A stretch of 57,681 nt of DNA from JBEHWX01 sp048498995 (lineage in GTDB: Bacteria > Bacteroidota > Ignavibacteria > OLB7): contig JBEHWX010000031.1 of assembly GCA_048498995.1 (NCBI GenBank), positions 1 through 57,681 of the forward strand, read 5' to 3'. The translations under genes were made by a program, and so were the position numbers. Numbering within the stretch: position 1 is the stretch's first letter; the number at the start of each line of letters is the position of its first letter. Of this stretch, positions 8,701-17,200 are shown one piece after another. Under the pieces are notes generated by a model. The model searched no databases. It saw nothing but the letters and a program-made list of their open reading frames with translations, and was not told the origin of the DNA.

Positions 8701-11137
8701 CGGTGATGACGTAGTGGAGGTCGTAGATGTCGAACGGCGAGGTGGCCAGCCAGTCGGCCGCGGCCACGATCCGCGCCACGCTCGCCACCGAAAGCGCGGC
8801 GATCTCCGGACGCGGTCCGGGCGCTCCGTAGCTCGCATCGGGGTAGAAGAGGAGCGACAGCAGGCGCAGGTATGCGTCGATCGTGATGCCGAGCAGGGCC
8901 GGCAGCTTCGTGTGTCGGTAGAGCGCGCTCAGCGTCGGCAGATCGATCGTCAGCATGCCGTCGGGGGAGCCGAGGACGCTGTCGAGGAACGTGGCGATCG
9001 TGGTCAGGTCGTTGTCGCTCACCAGGAGCGCGGCCACCAGCCGCTTCCGGATCACCGCGTCGGTTCCGGCGCCGCCGGCGATGGTCCAGGGGGTCGAGCG
9101 CGACGGATCGAAGGGAACCGTCGGATCGGCGTACGGGTTGGCGCCGCCGAGCACGAGCGGGTTGTTGAAGATCACGTCGAACGGATCGCGCGGCGAGATG
9201 CCGTCGCCGCGGCCGATCGTCTTCACGTTGTACCAGAGGCCGCAGAGCACCTCCACCGGCAGGCCGGTCCGGCGACGGAGCCGCTCGATCGCCGCCAGCT
9301 GATCCACCGTCGGCTGATCGATCCGGCGGGGTGTCGCCGTCGGCGTTACCGAGGCGATCGCCCAGTCGAGCTCGGCGTAGCTCCATCCGAGCGCGGCGCG
9401 CAGCCTGATGAAACGGGTCAGCCGGTCGAAGCGGGGAACCGAGGGGGCGCCACCGCCGTCGGCCAGGCCGGTCACCAGCTCCAGGTAGTTCATCGGATCG
9501 GAGCGGTCGTACACGATGCTCAGACGCGGCACGCCCGAGGCGCCGGCGTTGATGAAGAAGCTGTCGGCGATGCCGGCCTGAAGCTCCGCCGCGCCGAGCC
9601 CCTGCACGAACAGCTCGCCGAGCGCCGCGCGGTCGATGCCGGCCCGCTCCGCCAGCTCCATCGCGATATCCAGGCTTCCGGCCGGGCGCACGGTGTAGGG
9701 GGCGTTGGCCGCGTCGGCGGTCCATGGCGCGTCCACGGTGAGGGTCTGGGCCGGAACGTCCAGGCCGACCACCGTGCGCGTCTGTCCCGCCACGATGATC
9801 TGATCATCGATCCCGACCTGCGTGCCGAACTGCGTTCCGGCGCCCTGCGCGGTCGTCGCGCCGGTGGCGATCGTGATGGTCCCGGCGCCGGGGCGCGGCA
9901 TGCGCGCGGCCACGTCGAGGCCGTAGAGCGGCGTCAGTCCGGGGAGGGTGGTGATCTCGGTGGTCACGACCCGCGCCTGTTCGAGCGACATGCCGAGGTA
10001 TTCGATCGACTGCGTGGATGTCGGGAGCGCGCAGGCGGCGAAGAGATCGGAGAGAGAGGTCTCGAGCGCCGCGAGGTAGGCCCTGATCCGCGTGAGCGGA
10101 AGGTTGTAGGGAAGATCGAACGGATAGGTGGCCGTGGCGAGCGCGCGATAGGGATCGCCGGTGCCGGAGCGACGACGCACGATCGCCTCCAGCACGCCGT
10201 TGACCACGTCGAGGTAGGGCACCTCGCGGTCGGCGTTCTCGCAGGTCAGCGCCAGGTCGAAGAGATCCGGGCGCCGATCCTCCAGACGCTCCCCGAGCGG
10301 GATCGCGGTTCGCGCGTAGCGGTAGGCGAGGTTGTCGCCGGCCGCGCTCCAGGAGGTGTCCACGGTGAGGGTGGTCGCGTCGGCGACGGCGACGATGGTC
10401 CGCACATCGTTGCCGGCGATCAGGCGGCAGCCGATGTAGCTGGCATCGAAGGCGGCGCCGCCGGCGCCGGTCGCCTGCGTGGATCCCGCCGTGAACGAGA
10501 TCGTGCCGGCCCCCTGCAGCGCCGCCGTCGGGTAGGTGATGTACTCGTCGGTCACCCGCATCAGATCGAGGAAGTAGGCCGACGGCGAGAAGAGGGAGGC
10601 GCACTGCGCGCAGCGGCAGTAATCCTGGCCGCCGAAGAGATCGGCGTAGCCGGGGAGGGAGCTGAACACCCCGGCCATCTCCGGATCGACGTTGCCGAAG
10701 AGCGCGCCGCGGAAGTGGCGCGCCGCGACGGTATCCTTCACGTTGGCCCAGACCTGTCGGGCGAGCATCCGCGCGTGGACCGCGCGCCGGTGCACGTGCC
10801 GCGCGGCATCCTCGCCTCCGGACATCATCGGTGCCCGCTCCGTGACGAACCGATGCTCGGGGAGCGAGCCGATGCGATGCGCGGAATCGAATCCGTCGAC
10901 GATCAGCCTCCAGGCCGTCGGGAGCGCGTCCGGTGCCGAGGGGGCCGGCAGCAGCCGGAGCACCCGCTGGTAGGCCATCAGCCCGGCGATGGCGCGGGAG
11001 CGCTCGATCGCGCCGAAGCTCAGGAGATGCGCTGCCGCGGTATCCTGAAAGTTGAAGGTGAGCAGGTCGAGTCCAGGGTTTCCCTGAAGCAGGCCCTGCA
11101 CCTCTGGGACGCTCAGCGTCTGGATGTGTAATGGCAT
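2798..11137 (-). CDS. Tc toxin subunit A (TcA; pore and receptor-binding shell)
   Basis: A 2779-aa TcA subunit. In this family five copies assemble into a bell-shaped prepore that binds the target cell and injects the toxin carried in the TcB-TcC cocoon. The sequence shows the N-terminal signature GYADLFGG...SPSAYFLDLM (residues 163-193), the RRPDLFDLALTCEN segment (288-301), and the neuraminidase-like start around residue 1270 (VEMSGCATTSRIVQAISSVQ, then YRAWEVNRKIFLYPENYLDP). A long helical channel region follows at about 2140-2450 (EAQLALLQ-type coiled coil, RMAERDLETHLRSIEQ), then a C-terminal TcB-binding beta domain (about 2480-2779). Length is normal for the family. Two homologous beta modules are inserted at residues 208-276 and 417-486. 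The ATG at 11137 follows GGAGGAATACC. It lies 145 bp after the TcB-TcC fusion gene and is very likely co-transcribed with it. Confidence 0.96.
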   Translation of the reverse strand: MPLHIQTLSVPEVQGLLQGNPGLDLLTFNFQDTAAAHLLSFGAIERSRAIAGLMAYQRVLRLLPAPSAPDALPTAWRLIVDGFDSAHRIGSLPEHRFVTERAPMMSGGEDAARHVHRRAVHARMLARQVWANVKDTVAARHFRGALFGNVDPEMAGVFSSLPGYADLFGGQDYCRCAQCASLFSPSAYFLDLMRVTDEYITYPTAALQGAGTISFTAGSTQATGAGGAAFDASYIGCRLIAGNDVRTIVAVADATTLTVDTSWSAAGDNLAYRYARTAIPLGERLEDRRPDLFDLALTCENADREVPYLDVVNGVLEAIVRRRSGTGDPYRALATATYPFDLPYNLPLTRIRAYLAALETSLSDLFAACALPTSTQSIEYLGMSLEQARVVTTEITTLPGLTPLYGLDVAARMPRPGAGTITIATGATTAQGAGTQFGTQVGIDDQIIVAGQTRTVVGLDVPAQTLTVDAPWTADAANAPYTVRPAGSLDIAMELAERAGIDRAALGELFVQGLGAAELQAGIADSFFINAGASGVPRLSIVYDRSDPMNYLELVTGLADGGGAPSVPRFDRLTRFIRLRAALGWSYAELDWAIASVTPTATPRRIDQPTVDQLAAIERLRRRTGLPVEVLCGLWYNVKTIGRGDGISPRDPFDVIFNNPLVLGGANPYADPTVPFDPSRSTPWTIAGGAGTDAVIRKRLVAALLVSDNDLTTIATFLDSVLGSPDGMLTIDLPTLSALYRHTKLPALLGITIDAYLRLLSLLFYPDASYGAPGPRPEIAALSVASVARIVAAADWLATSPFDIYDLHYVITGAPNPVTDPGYTSGGIRPFLDGLATSSEGAHLTAGALLTGNVDIARATEILAALVAAGIVTPIGIIRPGDISAATLAFTFPIDASSTLVTADIDPAQALAAFAALAAHGVIVAAEGATTGTLSPGFDAATDLGYLFPGDPAADRKQSETREILLGIRADIDHTVRTVLGARALQESNAELGLATFLDADPTMLVVLLPFVGPNVVGLDDYLQALLTPLPEADPIPPALDHLFTALAQALLLVRRLGMTTTDARAVIGHESSFGIADLADLTFANIQTLDAYRRLVTDFHDVDGRWAAYFAMPAAGPDCAGSTNTAALAAITGWSAAQICELIAFLQPRVPLDPGTVSGVVLLREVFTKAALMGVDISFVKRLCGLGGLLSGANWEELTTVAGLTLAAVDGKYDDDRFAELMRTLAGSLNPLNRDALLGYVMWLLAPGLPLLRKPSDLYQFLLIDVEMSGCATTSRIVQAISSVQLYMQRCRIGVEAGVGAIGIPDVWWEWISTYRAWEVNRKIFLYPENYLDPTLRPNATPLFDELKESLLQSNITSETIDRSYRSYFDEFISLGGLVPCESFVAPLKDAGTGGINHTLFLFGRSATAPYTFHYRTFEHASNTWTPWTRIELTIDAFYITPVFAYERLFLLWVDPTSVTFTSFSGGEDHKSVSYTARVKYTYFDTQKRWIEPQTMSKTFPVKFTPDSYNADLFIDPELIDPSALFWRKASVVHLPGPALLGGEHGGEQPGAEPPVEEILVTLGAIYRLPTDPITVPSPPDPNGNPDKYQFDLAIYNTALRAQGAIDHHNPRPGYILLDTGSTIGENLLEGTPFVLLFDYDDLQDEPQPYRAWLDTTNAGLGVIATTNVLYDNAYGDRVPAGDPVGVEAPLATFELLHGIDLGNARLTMVKNQPGWFLFDNGDEQFLFNVEDPNIRSISEIVVRIAGSVSGYANELDLRTAPYTTSSIPFQDLHFRVYRLSTSTIGPLRRRMVTGGIDALLTIEAQKLPELPFSRFTPTASVVVPEHFDQLDFYGAYGLYFRELFLHAPWLVADRLVANQRFDEARRWYQYIFDPTSPSEPGDQHPNDRFWRYLPFRSMTIETLRQMLTNPQQIAAYNGHPFDPFAVADLRPVAYAKGVVMKYLDNLLKWGDFLFAQDTRESIEQATNLYVLASDLLGPRPRSIGDCPRPAPSSVRAIMDRYIVRGEEIPEFLVQVENLTSGWSSGSSSGDGVSYAHVPFNEIDSYFCAPENGELIAYWDLVEDRLYKIRHCMNIGGIERALPLLAPPLDPRALVRSAATGQAGAPVESPLEPPIPYYRFGALLDRARSLTSTLMQLGASLQAALERRDAEQLALLQTTQEQTLLELTTYIKQQQLVEIAEQGDSLQQSLLNARTRVDFYTGMLAEGLSDGEVLNIAATIAANYFNIASGVLKTASSIAYLIPNVGSPFAMTYGGREIGASIQAAGSYMDLLSSIGTFVAGLSLTMAGYERRAQEWDLQARLATTDAAQIEAMIAANQTSARMAERDLETHLRSIEQSREMESYLRSKFTNAELYQWMAGRLAGIYFQTYTLAFDLARSAQRAYRYETGADATFINFGYWDSLHKGLLAGEGLMLALGQMEKAYLDGNARALEIRKTISLMQLDPAALLELKTTGTCAIDLSEQLFDRDYPGHYRRKITSIAITIPAVAGPYQNIRATLTQLTNKTIMKPDIGAVRYLLGDPAAPAPGADVLRSNVWINQQVALSSGNADTGMFELDFNDERYLPFEGTGVVSSWRLSMPPAANRFDFASISDVVLQVAYTALDGGARFRDQVTAQPAVRMYQGTRLFSMSQEYAESWFTLMHDHANPATQTLRFDLPRGLVPPHVDGARLTDIYLRVAVPAGTATVSATPFLVLDVTPSLSVEMPLTAEGDFAIKLAPEVRPLMSEVLAGSRALTFRLANLPACDPGDPCLKRDGFLDPGVLTNVFLILNFDGDLQW
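9680..9889 (-). other. Inserted beta module 2 in TcA
   Basis: TcA residues about 417-486. Pattern: GAGTI, GTQFGTQVG, IIVAGQTRTVVGLD, QTLTVDAPW, YTVR. It aligns with module 1 (10310..10516) over its whole length and interrupts the helical N-terminal region. Similar beta modules occur in phage tail and adhesin proteins, so a role in binding is inferred. Confidence 0.65.
10310..10516 (-). other. Inserted beta module 1 in TcA
   Basis: TcA residues about 208-276, lying between the SPSAYFLDLM and RRPDLFDLALTCEN segments that are normally much closer in TcA proteins. It shares the order GAGTI, G-F, R-IVAV, TTLTVD-SW, Y-R with module 2. Confidence 0.65.
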
Positions 11138-11282
11138 GGTGGTATTCCTCCGGCTCCGACGCGGCGGCGAGGTAGTGGCCGTGCCCTCGGAGCGTGCGGC
11201 GGGCTCCGATACGGCGCGTGGGGGCCCGGCATCGGCGCTCGCGCGCGTTGCGTTTCCGTGATGGTGTGTGGTGGCGGTTACG

Positions 11283-14200
11283 TCACGATGTGAACGATTC
11301 GACTCGTCGGATGGAGAACTTCAGAATGTCCATCCCCACGAACCCGACCTTCTTGGCCGTCGCGAGCACGGTGGTGTCGACCGCGCCGGCAAGGGAGTTG
11401 GCGGCGCTGTTCATGAACCACTGGTTCTGCCCCGGCACCGCCGGACGAAGCAGTCCGGCCGGGTGGCTGCCGGAGCCACCGAAATCGCGCGAGACGTGTT
11501 CGTCCACGTCCAGGGTCGGCACTCTCCCTTTCGCATCCAGGAGGCCGGCCGGCGGCGGCGAGAGCGCGTGGCCGACGGCGCGGATGTCGACGGTGCCGCT
11601 GGGGTTGCGTGGGATGTCGGCCATGTCCCTTCCGGCCCTTGCCCATGCCGCCGTGGCGAACTGCTGGCTGGATGTGGCCTCGTGGACGCGGCTGCCGATC
11701 GTCGCCGTTTCCCGGCCGGAGGCGATCAGGGCATTGGCGCCGGCATACTTGTCCATGAGCTGCGTGAGCATGTACGCCGCCATGTCCCTCGTGTACCGGT
11801 GCTCCATGCCCGACATGTTGACCAGGACGCGCACCTTCACGCCGGTGGCGGTCATGGCGCCGATATGTACCCTGACGTACTTGCCGCCGCCGCCGACCGA
11901 TCCGTATTTGCCGAGGATCTCGCGATACGTGTAGATCCGTGCCGGACGGCGCGCCTTCCCCGCGGCCGGATGATGTGTTCTGCTGGCGGCCGTATGTCCG
12001 AACCGGCCACAGACAGTACACCTCGGACTGGCCATCGACCTTGTTCTCGCCAGTCCGCCGATGTCGGTCGATGAGCTCGGGTTGTCCCGCACGAAGGCGT
12101 AGAGATTCAGTCCGTCGATCGGCCCGGCCGGATCGGGGCTCGACCACCTGCCGATCCAGGGGATGTAGGAGCGGAGGCCGTAATCGTACAGCCCGGTGCT
12201 GTCGTCGCACTCCTGGCCGCCGTGGCGGTGCTTCTTCGGACGCACCCGCGCGGTGTCCGCTCCGGCGATCGTCGAGGTGCTTCCCTGCGGCAGGTATTCC
12301 TCGTAGCTGATGATCTCGGCCTCGGCGTCGAGCTCCAGGCAGATCGCGCCGAGCTCGCTGCCGTACTGATAGCGGATCTCGACGGCGGTTCCGGCCGGGG
12401 TGGTCGTCTCCATTCTGATCGCCACGCAGGTGGCCACGTCGTCAAGCCGGAGCGATCGCCGCCGCTCGGTGACCGCGCCGTCGATGGTGACGGTGGTGAT
12501 CTCCAGCGCGCCGATGTAGATCGCTTCCTCCACCGTCACGCTTCCGCTGCTTTCGGTGGTCGTCACCACGTGCCGCGTTCTGACGCCGTTGGCGTCGTGG
12601 TCGTAGGCGTCGACCGTGCTCCGGCCGGTGCCGCGGTCGGCGCCGCTCCCGCTCAGGAAATCGCGATAGTCCCAGCTCATCGAGCTGATGAACTCGATCC
12701 GCTCGAGGTTGCCGTTCGGGTCGAAGAAATCGTCAGGCGTGGTTCCGGGGGCGATCATGCTCTCCGGCACGGCCCGGTTGGAGGTGGCCGACACCGCGAG
12801 GCGCCGCGTCCATGATGTGGTCGACTGATGATCGATCGCCGTCAGGTTGTCGCCGCGGTCGTAGGTGTAGGTCTCCACGTAGGCATCGAGCGTCGCGGGG
12901 GGATCGACTGTCTGGCAGAGTGGAAGGAAGCTGCTCTGCTTGAAGCCGACGCGATAATCCTCGCCGCTCAGCGCCGGAGCCTGGCGTCCGGTGGCGCGGC
13001 GCAGTCGATAGAGCGCGTCGTAGGTGAAGTCCAGGATCGGCGGCGCGGCGGCCTGATCGCAGAAGACGCCGGCCGGTGAGCGATCCTCGATCCGCGTGGC
13101 GTTGCCGACCGGATCGTAGGTGTAGCCGATCGATTGCGCCGGCGTCACGCTCCCCGGACGCGTGGTCTCGACCGAAGCCAGCCGAAAGGTCTCCGGCTCG
13201 TACTCGTAGGCGATGATCGCGCCGTTGCCGCCGGCAACCGATCGGCGCTCTCCCCGCGCGTTGTAGCGCGCCTCGGTCAGATACGATTCGATAACGGCGC
13301 CGCTCTCGAGCGACATGGTCGCCAGCCATCCGGGCGGGTAGTAGTCGCGGTGGATCGTGCCGCCGTCGGCGTTGATCTGCCGCGTCAGCCGCCCCGGAAC
13401 ATCATATGCGAAGCCGAGCTCGTAGACCCGGTCGTCCATCGTCACCGCCGTCGGCATGCTCCAGTCGACGGTCGCGCCGGCCTCGGCGACGAGCTGTCGG
13501 CTCTGGGCCAGCAGCTCCCCGGTGATCGAGTAGAGCCGGTTGCTCTGGATGCCGGATTCATCGCGACGGAGGATGAGTCGTCCGCGCTGGTTCAATGCCG
13601 GATCGCCGCCGGAGGTTATCTGTTCGGCACTCCGGTCGGGACCGTCGCCGCTGACGCGCACCTCGGTCGGGCGCCCGACCAGGTCGTAGGTGGTGGCAAC
13701 CATGATGCCCCGCGCGTCCCATACGCGGATCGGATTTCCGTCGGCGCCGGAGAGCACCCAGCGCGCTCCGGAGTCCACGCTCCGGTTGTTCATCACCCGG
13801 TCGAGCATATCGTAGATGCGCTCCAGGTTGTGGACCGATCCTCCCGCTTCCCGCAGTCTCGGATCGGTCGCGCTCACCAGCCGCCCATCGATGTCTCTCT
13901 CCATCACCGAGGTCAGCGGGACGAGCGTGCGGGTGAAGACCGGCGGCAGCGGCGGCACATCGTTGCAGCGGTCGGTCATCGACACCACATCCACGTCGAT
14001 CCGCGTGTCCCGAATGATGGAGCCGACCGGATCGAGCGCCGTCTCGCGCGGGGTTCCATCGAACGGCGCGGCCTTCAGCAGCGCGTCCCGCTCATCGGCG
14101 AAAGAGGGATCGGTGTCGCAGATATGCGCCTGGTAGTACGCCGAGGCGGTGATGGTATCGTTCTCGTCGAAGTGGCGGATGAGCCAGGAGGTATACTCGA

Positions 14201-17200
14201 CGAGCGTGAAGAAGGTGGTCGGATAGTCCACGCGGCGCTCGCGCAGCATCGGATCGTAGTGGATGGTGTCGGCGATCCCGAACGGCGCCAGTCCCACCCC
14301 TCCGGTGAACGCCGGGGTGTCGATGAAGAACGGCTCGTAGCGCCGGAGCACCATCCCGCGATTGTTGTGGACGATGGTGCCGGTGGTCAGCCACAGCTCC
14401 GAGGGATCTCCCACGGGCGTGGTGATCATGAGGTCGCGCGAGCCGGGCGGGACGATCCCCGTCGGCACACGCTGCTTCCGCTGCGCCACGCGCCCGAGGC
14501 CGTCCACGTACTGGAGCGTGATCTGCAGCGGGCTCGACGCTCCCGGTGGCAAATCGCGCACGTGGATCTCGCGGAGCACGCCGACCGTGCCGACCGGCTC
14601 CGGCATCGGCCGGGTCCACGCCAGCGTGTCGGTGAAATAGTAGACCGTGGCGCCCTGAAGGTAGAGCGCGGGGTCGGCCAGCAGCGCGTCCCGATCGGCG
14701 GGAAACCTGACGATGTACGATGAGAGATCGTCATCGCCGGCCGGGCGGCCATCCTCGGTGCCGCGCACGCTGGAGACGAATACCTCGCCGAGCGGATCGA
14801 AGAGCACTTCGCTGATGCCGCCGTTGATGTCGATCACCGCGCGTGGCTGCATCGCGCGATAATCGTTGATCATCGTGGCGACGTAATCCTCGGGATCGGT
14901 GATCGCAACGGTCAGGAGGAAGTAGGGATCGTAGGCGATGCTCGTGGTGGCGCCGAAGGGATCGACAGTATAGTCCGGCAGATAATGGCGGGATGCGCCG
15001 CCGTAGAACGCGGTGAGTCCCGGGTTCCACCAGTAGCCGCGGTCGAGCGTGTAGCCGCCGCTCTCGGCCAGCAGCGTGGCCGGCGCCGCGTGTCCGGTGT
15101 CGTCGAAGAGGCTCCGGATCATCGCGTCGGGGAAGACCGCGCTCGCGGCGTGGTGCGTCAGCGCGCGGGGCGTCGCCTGGCCGAGCGGCAGCGGCAGGGT
15201 CTGATCCTCGTTCCAGTAGTACGACTCGGTGCGCCTCAGCAGCCGCGCGCAGAGCTGGCCGGCCGGCATCGGATCGTGATAGGGGATCGGCGTCTCCAGC
15301 GCGGTCGCGACCTGCGTCGCCACCTGATCGAATCCGAAGTAGCTTCCGCCCGCGGTGCTCATGCCGCCGAGCTCCAGCTCCTCCTCGAATTCCGGGAGTC
15401 CGATCCTGGTGCCGCCGTCGGTGATGTTGATGAAGCGCGCGTTGGTGGCGCGTGCCCGCGCCACCTGCTGCTCCGGGAGAACCGAAGCTCCCGGCCGGCG
15501 CGGATAGTAAATCTGCGCTATCAGCTCCGGATTGCCGAAGGCGTCGATCGTCAGCGTGAACGCGTGGCTCACGCGCGGGTCGGACGGGATGCGCTCGTAG
15601 TCGTAGGTGATCTCCTCCCGCATGCGCGTCAGAAAGCTCCCCGGAGCGCTCCCGGCCGGAGGCTGCAGCAGCCGGACCTGATAGTTGTGCTCGCTCACCT
15701 GATATGGCGCCCGTTCCAGCGGGCCGCCATCCAGACCGTAGATCTCCTCGCGGAGGAGCTGTCCGGCAAGCGCCGCCACCGCCTGGCGCACCGTGCGCGT
15801 ATCGCCATGCTCGCGTTGATCGAGGAAGACGCTGTCGGGAAGCATCAGCGCGTCGGGATCGCCCGCGTAGTAGTCGGCGGCGTAGTGCCGCGAGAAGGTC
15901 GGGCCGAGGTAGTACGCTCCGGTGTGGTACCACGATCGGGTGTAGGCCGGCGGCACCCGCAGCGACGGATCGGCCGCGGGGACCTTCTCCGAAAAGAGGG
16001 ATGCGCCGGTCGGCTCGTCGAGCTCCTCGCCGGACCAGGACTCGACATAGCCGAACCCGCGGAAGACGCGCTCGATCGGGTCGTAGTAGCCGTCGTGGTA
16101 GCGATAGCGTCGCGTGGCCAGGCTCAGGGCGATATCGTCCCACGTTTCGATCCGCTCCACCACCTGCACGGGGAAGGGGAGCGCCGTGGGCCAGTCGCGG
16201 CCGGCCAGCAGATCCTCCAGATAGAGCCTGGTGGAGGCGATGTAGCGGATGCGCGTGGTGCCGCCGCAGTTGTTGCTGGTCTCCGACAGGAGATAGGGTT
16301 TTCCCTCTCCCGAGAAGTCGTAGTACCAGTGGCGCGTCTCCGGGCCGAGGCTTGTGAAGATCATGCAGGTGGTGCCGCCACCGGCCACGTCGGCGAAGCC
16401 GATCTGCGACGGATCGGCGAGCGGCTCCGGAAGTGTGATCGACAGCGGCCCGGCGAAGCTGTTGCCGCTCCGGTTGAACCAGATGTCGACGCGATCGGCG
16501 TGCGCGTAGATCAGATCCACCGGGCCGCTGCCGTCGATATCGACCAGGAACAGACGCGTCGGGTCGAGCTGGCCGTCGAATCGCGGAGCGTTGCCGAGGC
16601 AGACCGGCTCCGCGAACGTGCCGTGCCCGAGGTTCGGCCAGCTCCGCACCACGCCGTCGGTGATGAGCACGCGGTGATTCAGTCCGTCGCCGAACGTGTC
16701 GGCGAACGTCACCAGCACGGTGGCGTCATCGACGTCGGTCGGCGGAACATCGGATCCGTTCAGGCGCGTCACCGGATCGCCGAAGCCATCGAGGCCGAGC
16801 GACGGGTAGACCCGGATGGAGCGCGCGTCGATCCGCAGCAGGTCGATCCGGCCGGAGCCGTTGAGGTCGATCGGTTGGAGATCGGACCCCGGCCAGGCGG
16901 TCGGCGCGCTCGCGAACGGACGGAACGTTTCCCACTGTCGGCGATCGTTCTGCGGATAGGAGCCGGGGAGGCCGGAGACCGCCCACTCGAGCCGGCCGTT
17001 GCCGTCGAGATCCACCGCGTCGCCGTTGCCGGCGAGGGCGGGAAGGGGGAGGGGATCGAGCAGGCGCGGGCCGCCGAAGCGTCCGTCGCCGAGCGGACTC
17101 CAGAACAGAAGCGCGCCGTTGCTCACGCCGAGGATGCCCGGTATCCCCTCGCCGCGGATGTCGAGGAGCTGGACGTCGCTCCCCTGGAATGGCGCGGGAA

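Noticed and set aside
3140..11131. Very long plus-strand open frame (2663 codons) opposite TcA
   Set aside because: It is the antisense shadow of a GC-rich gene; its translation is Arg/Glu/His-rich with no domain, while the minus strand gives a complete TcA.
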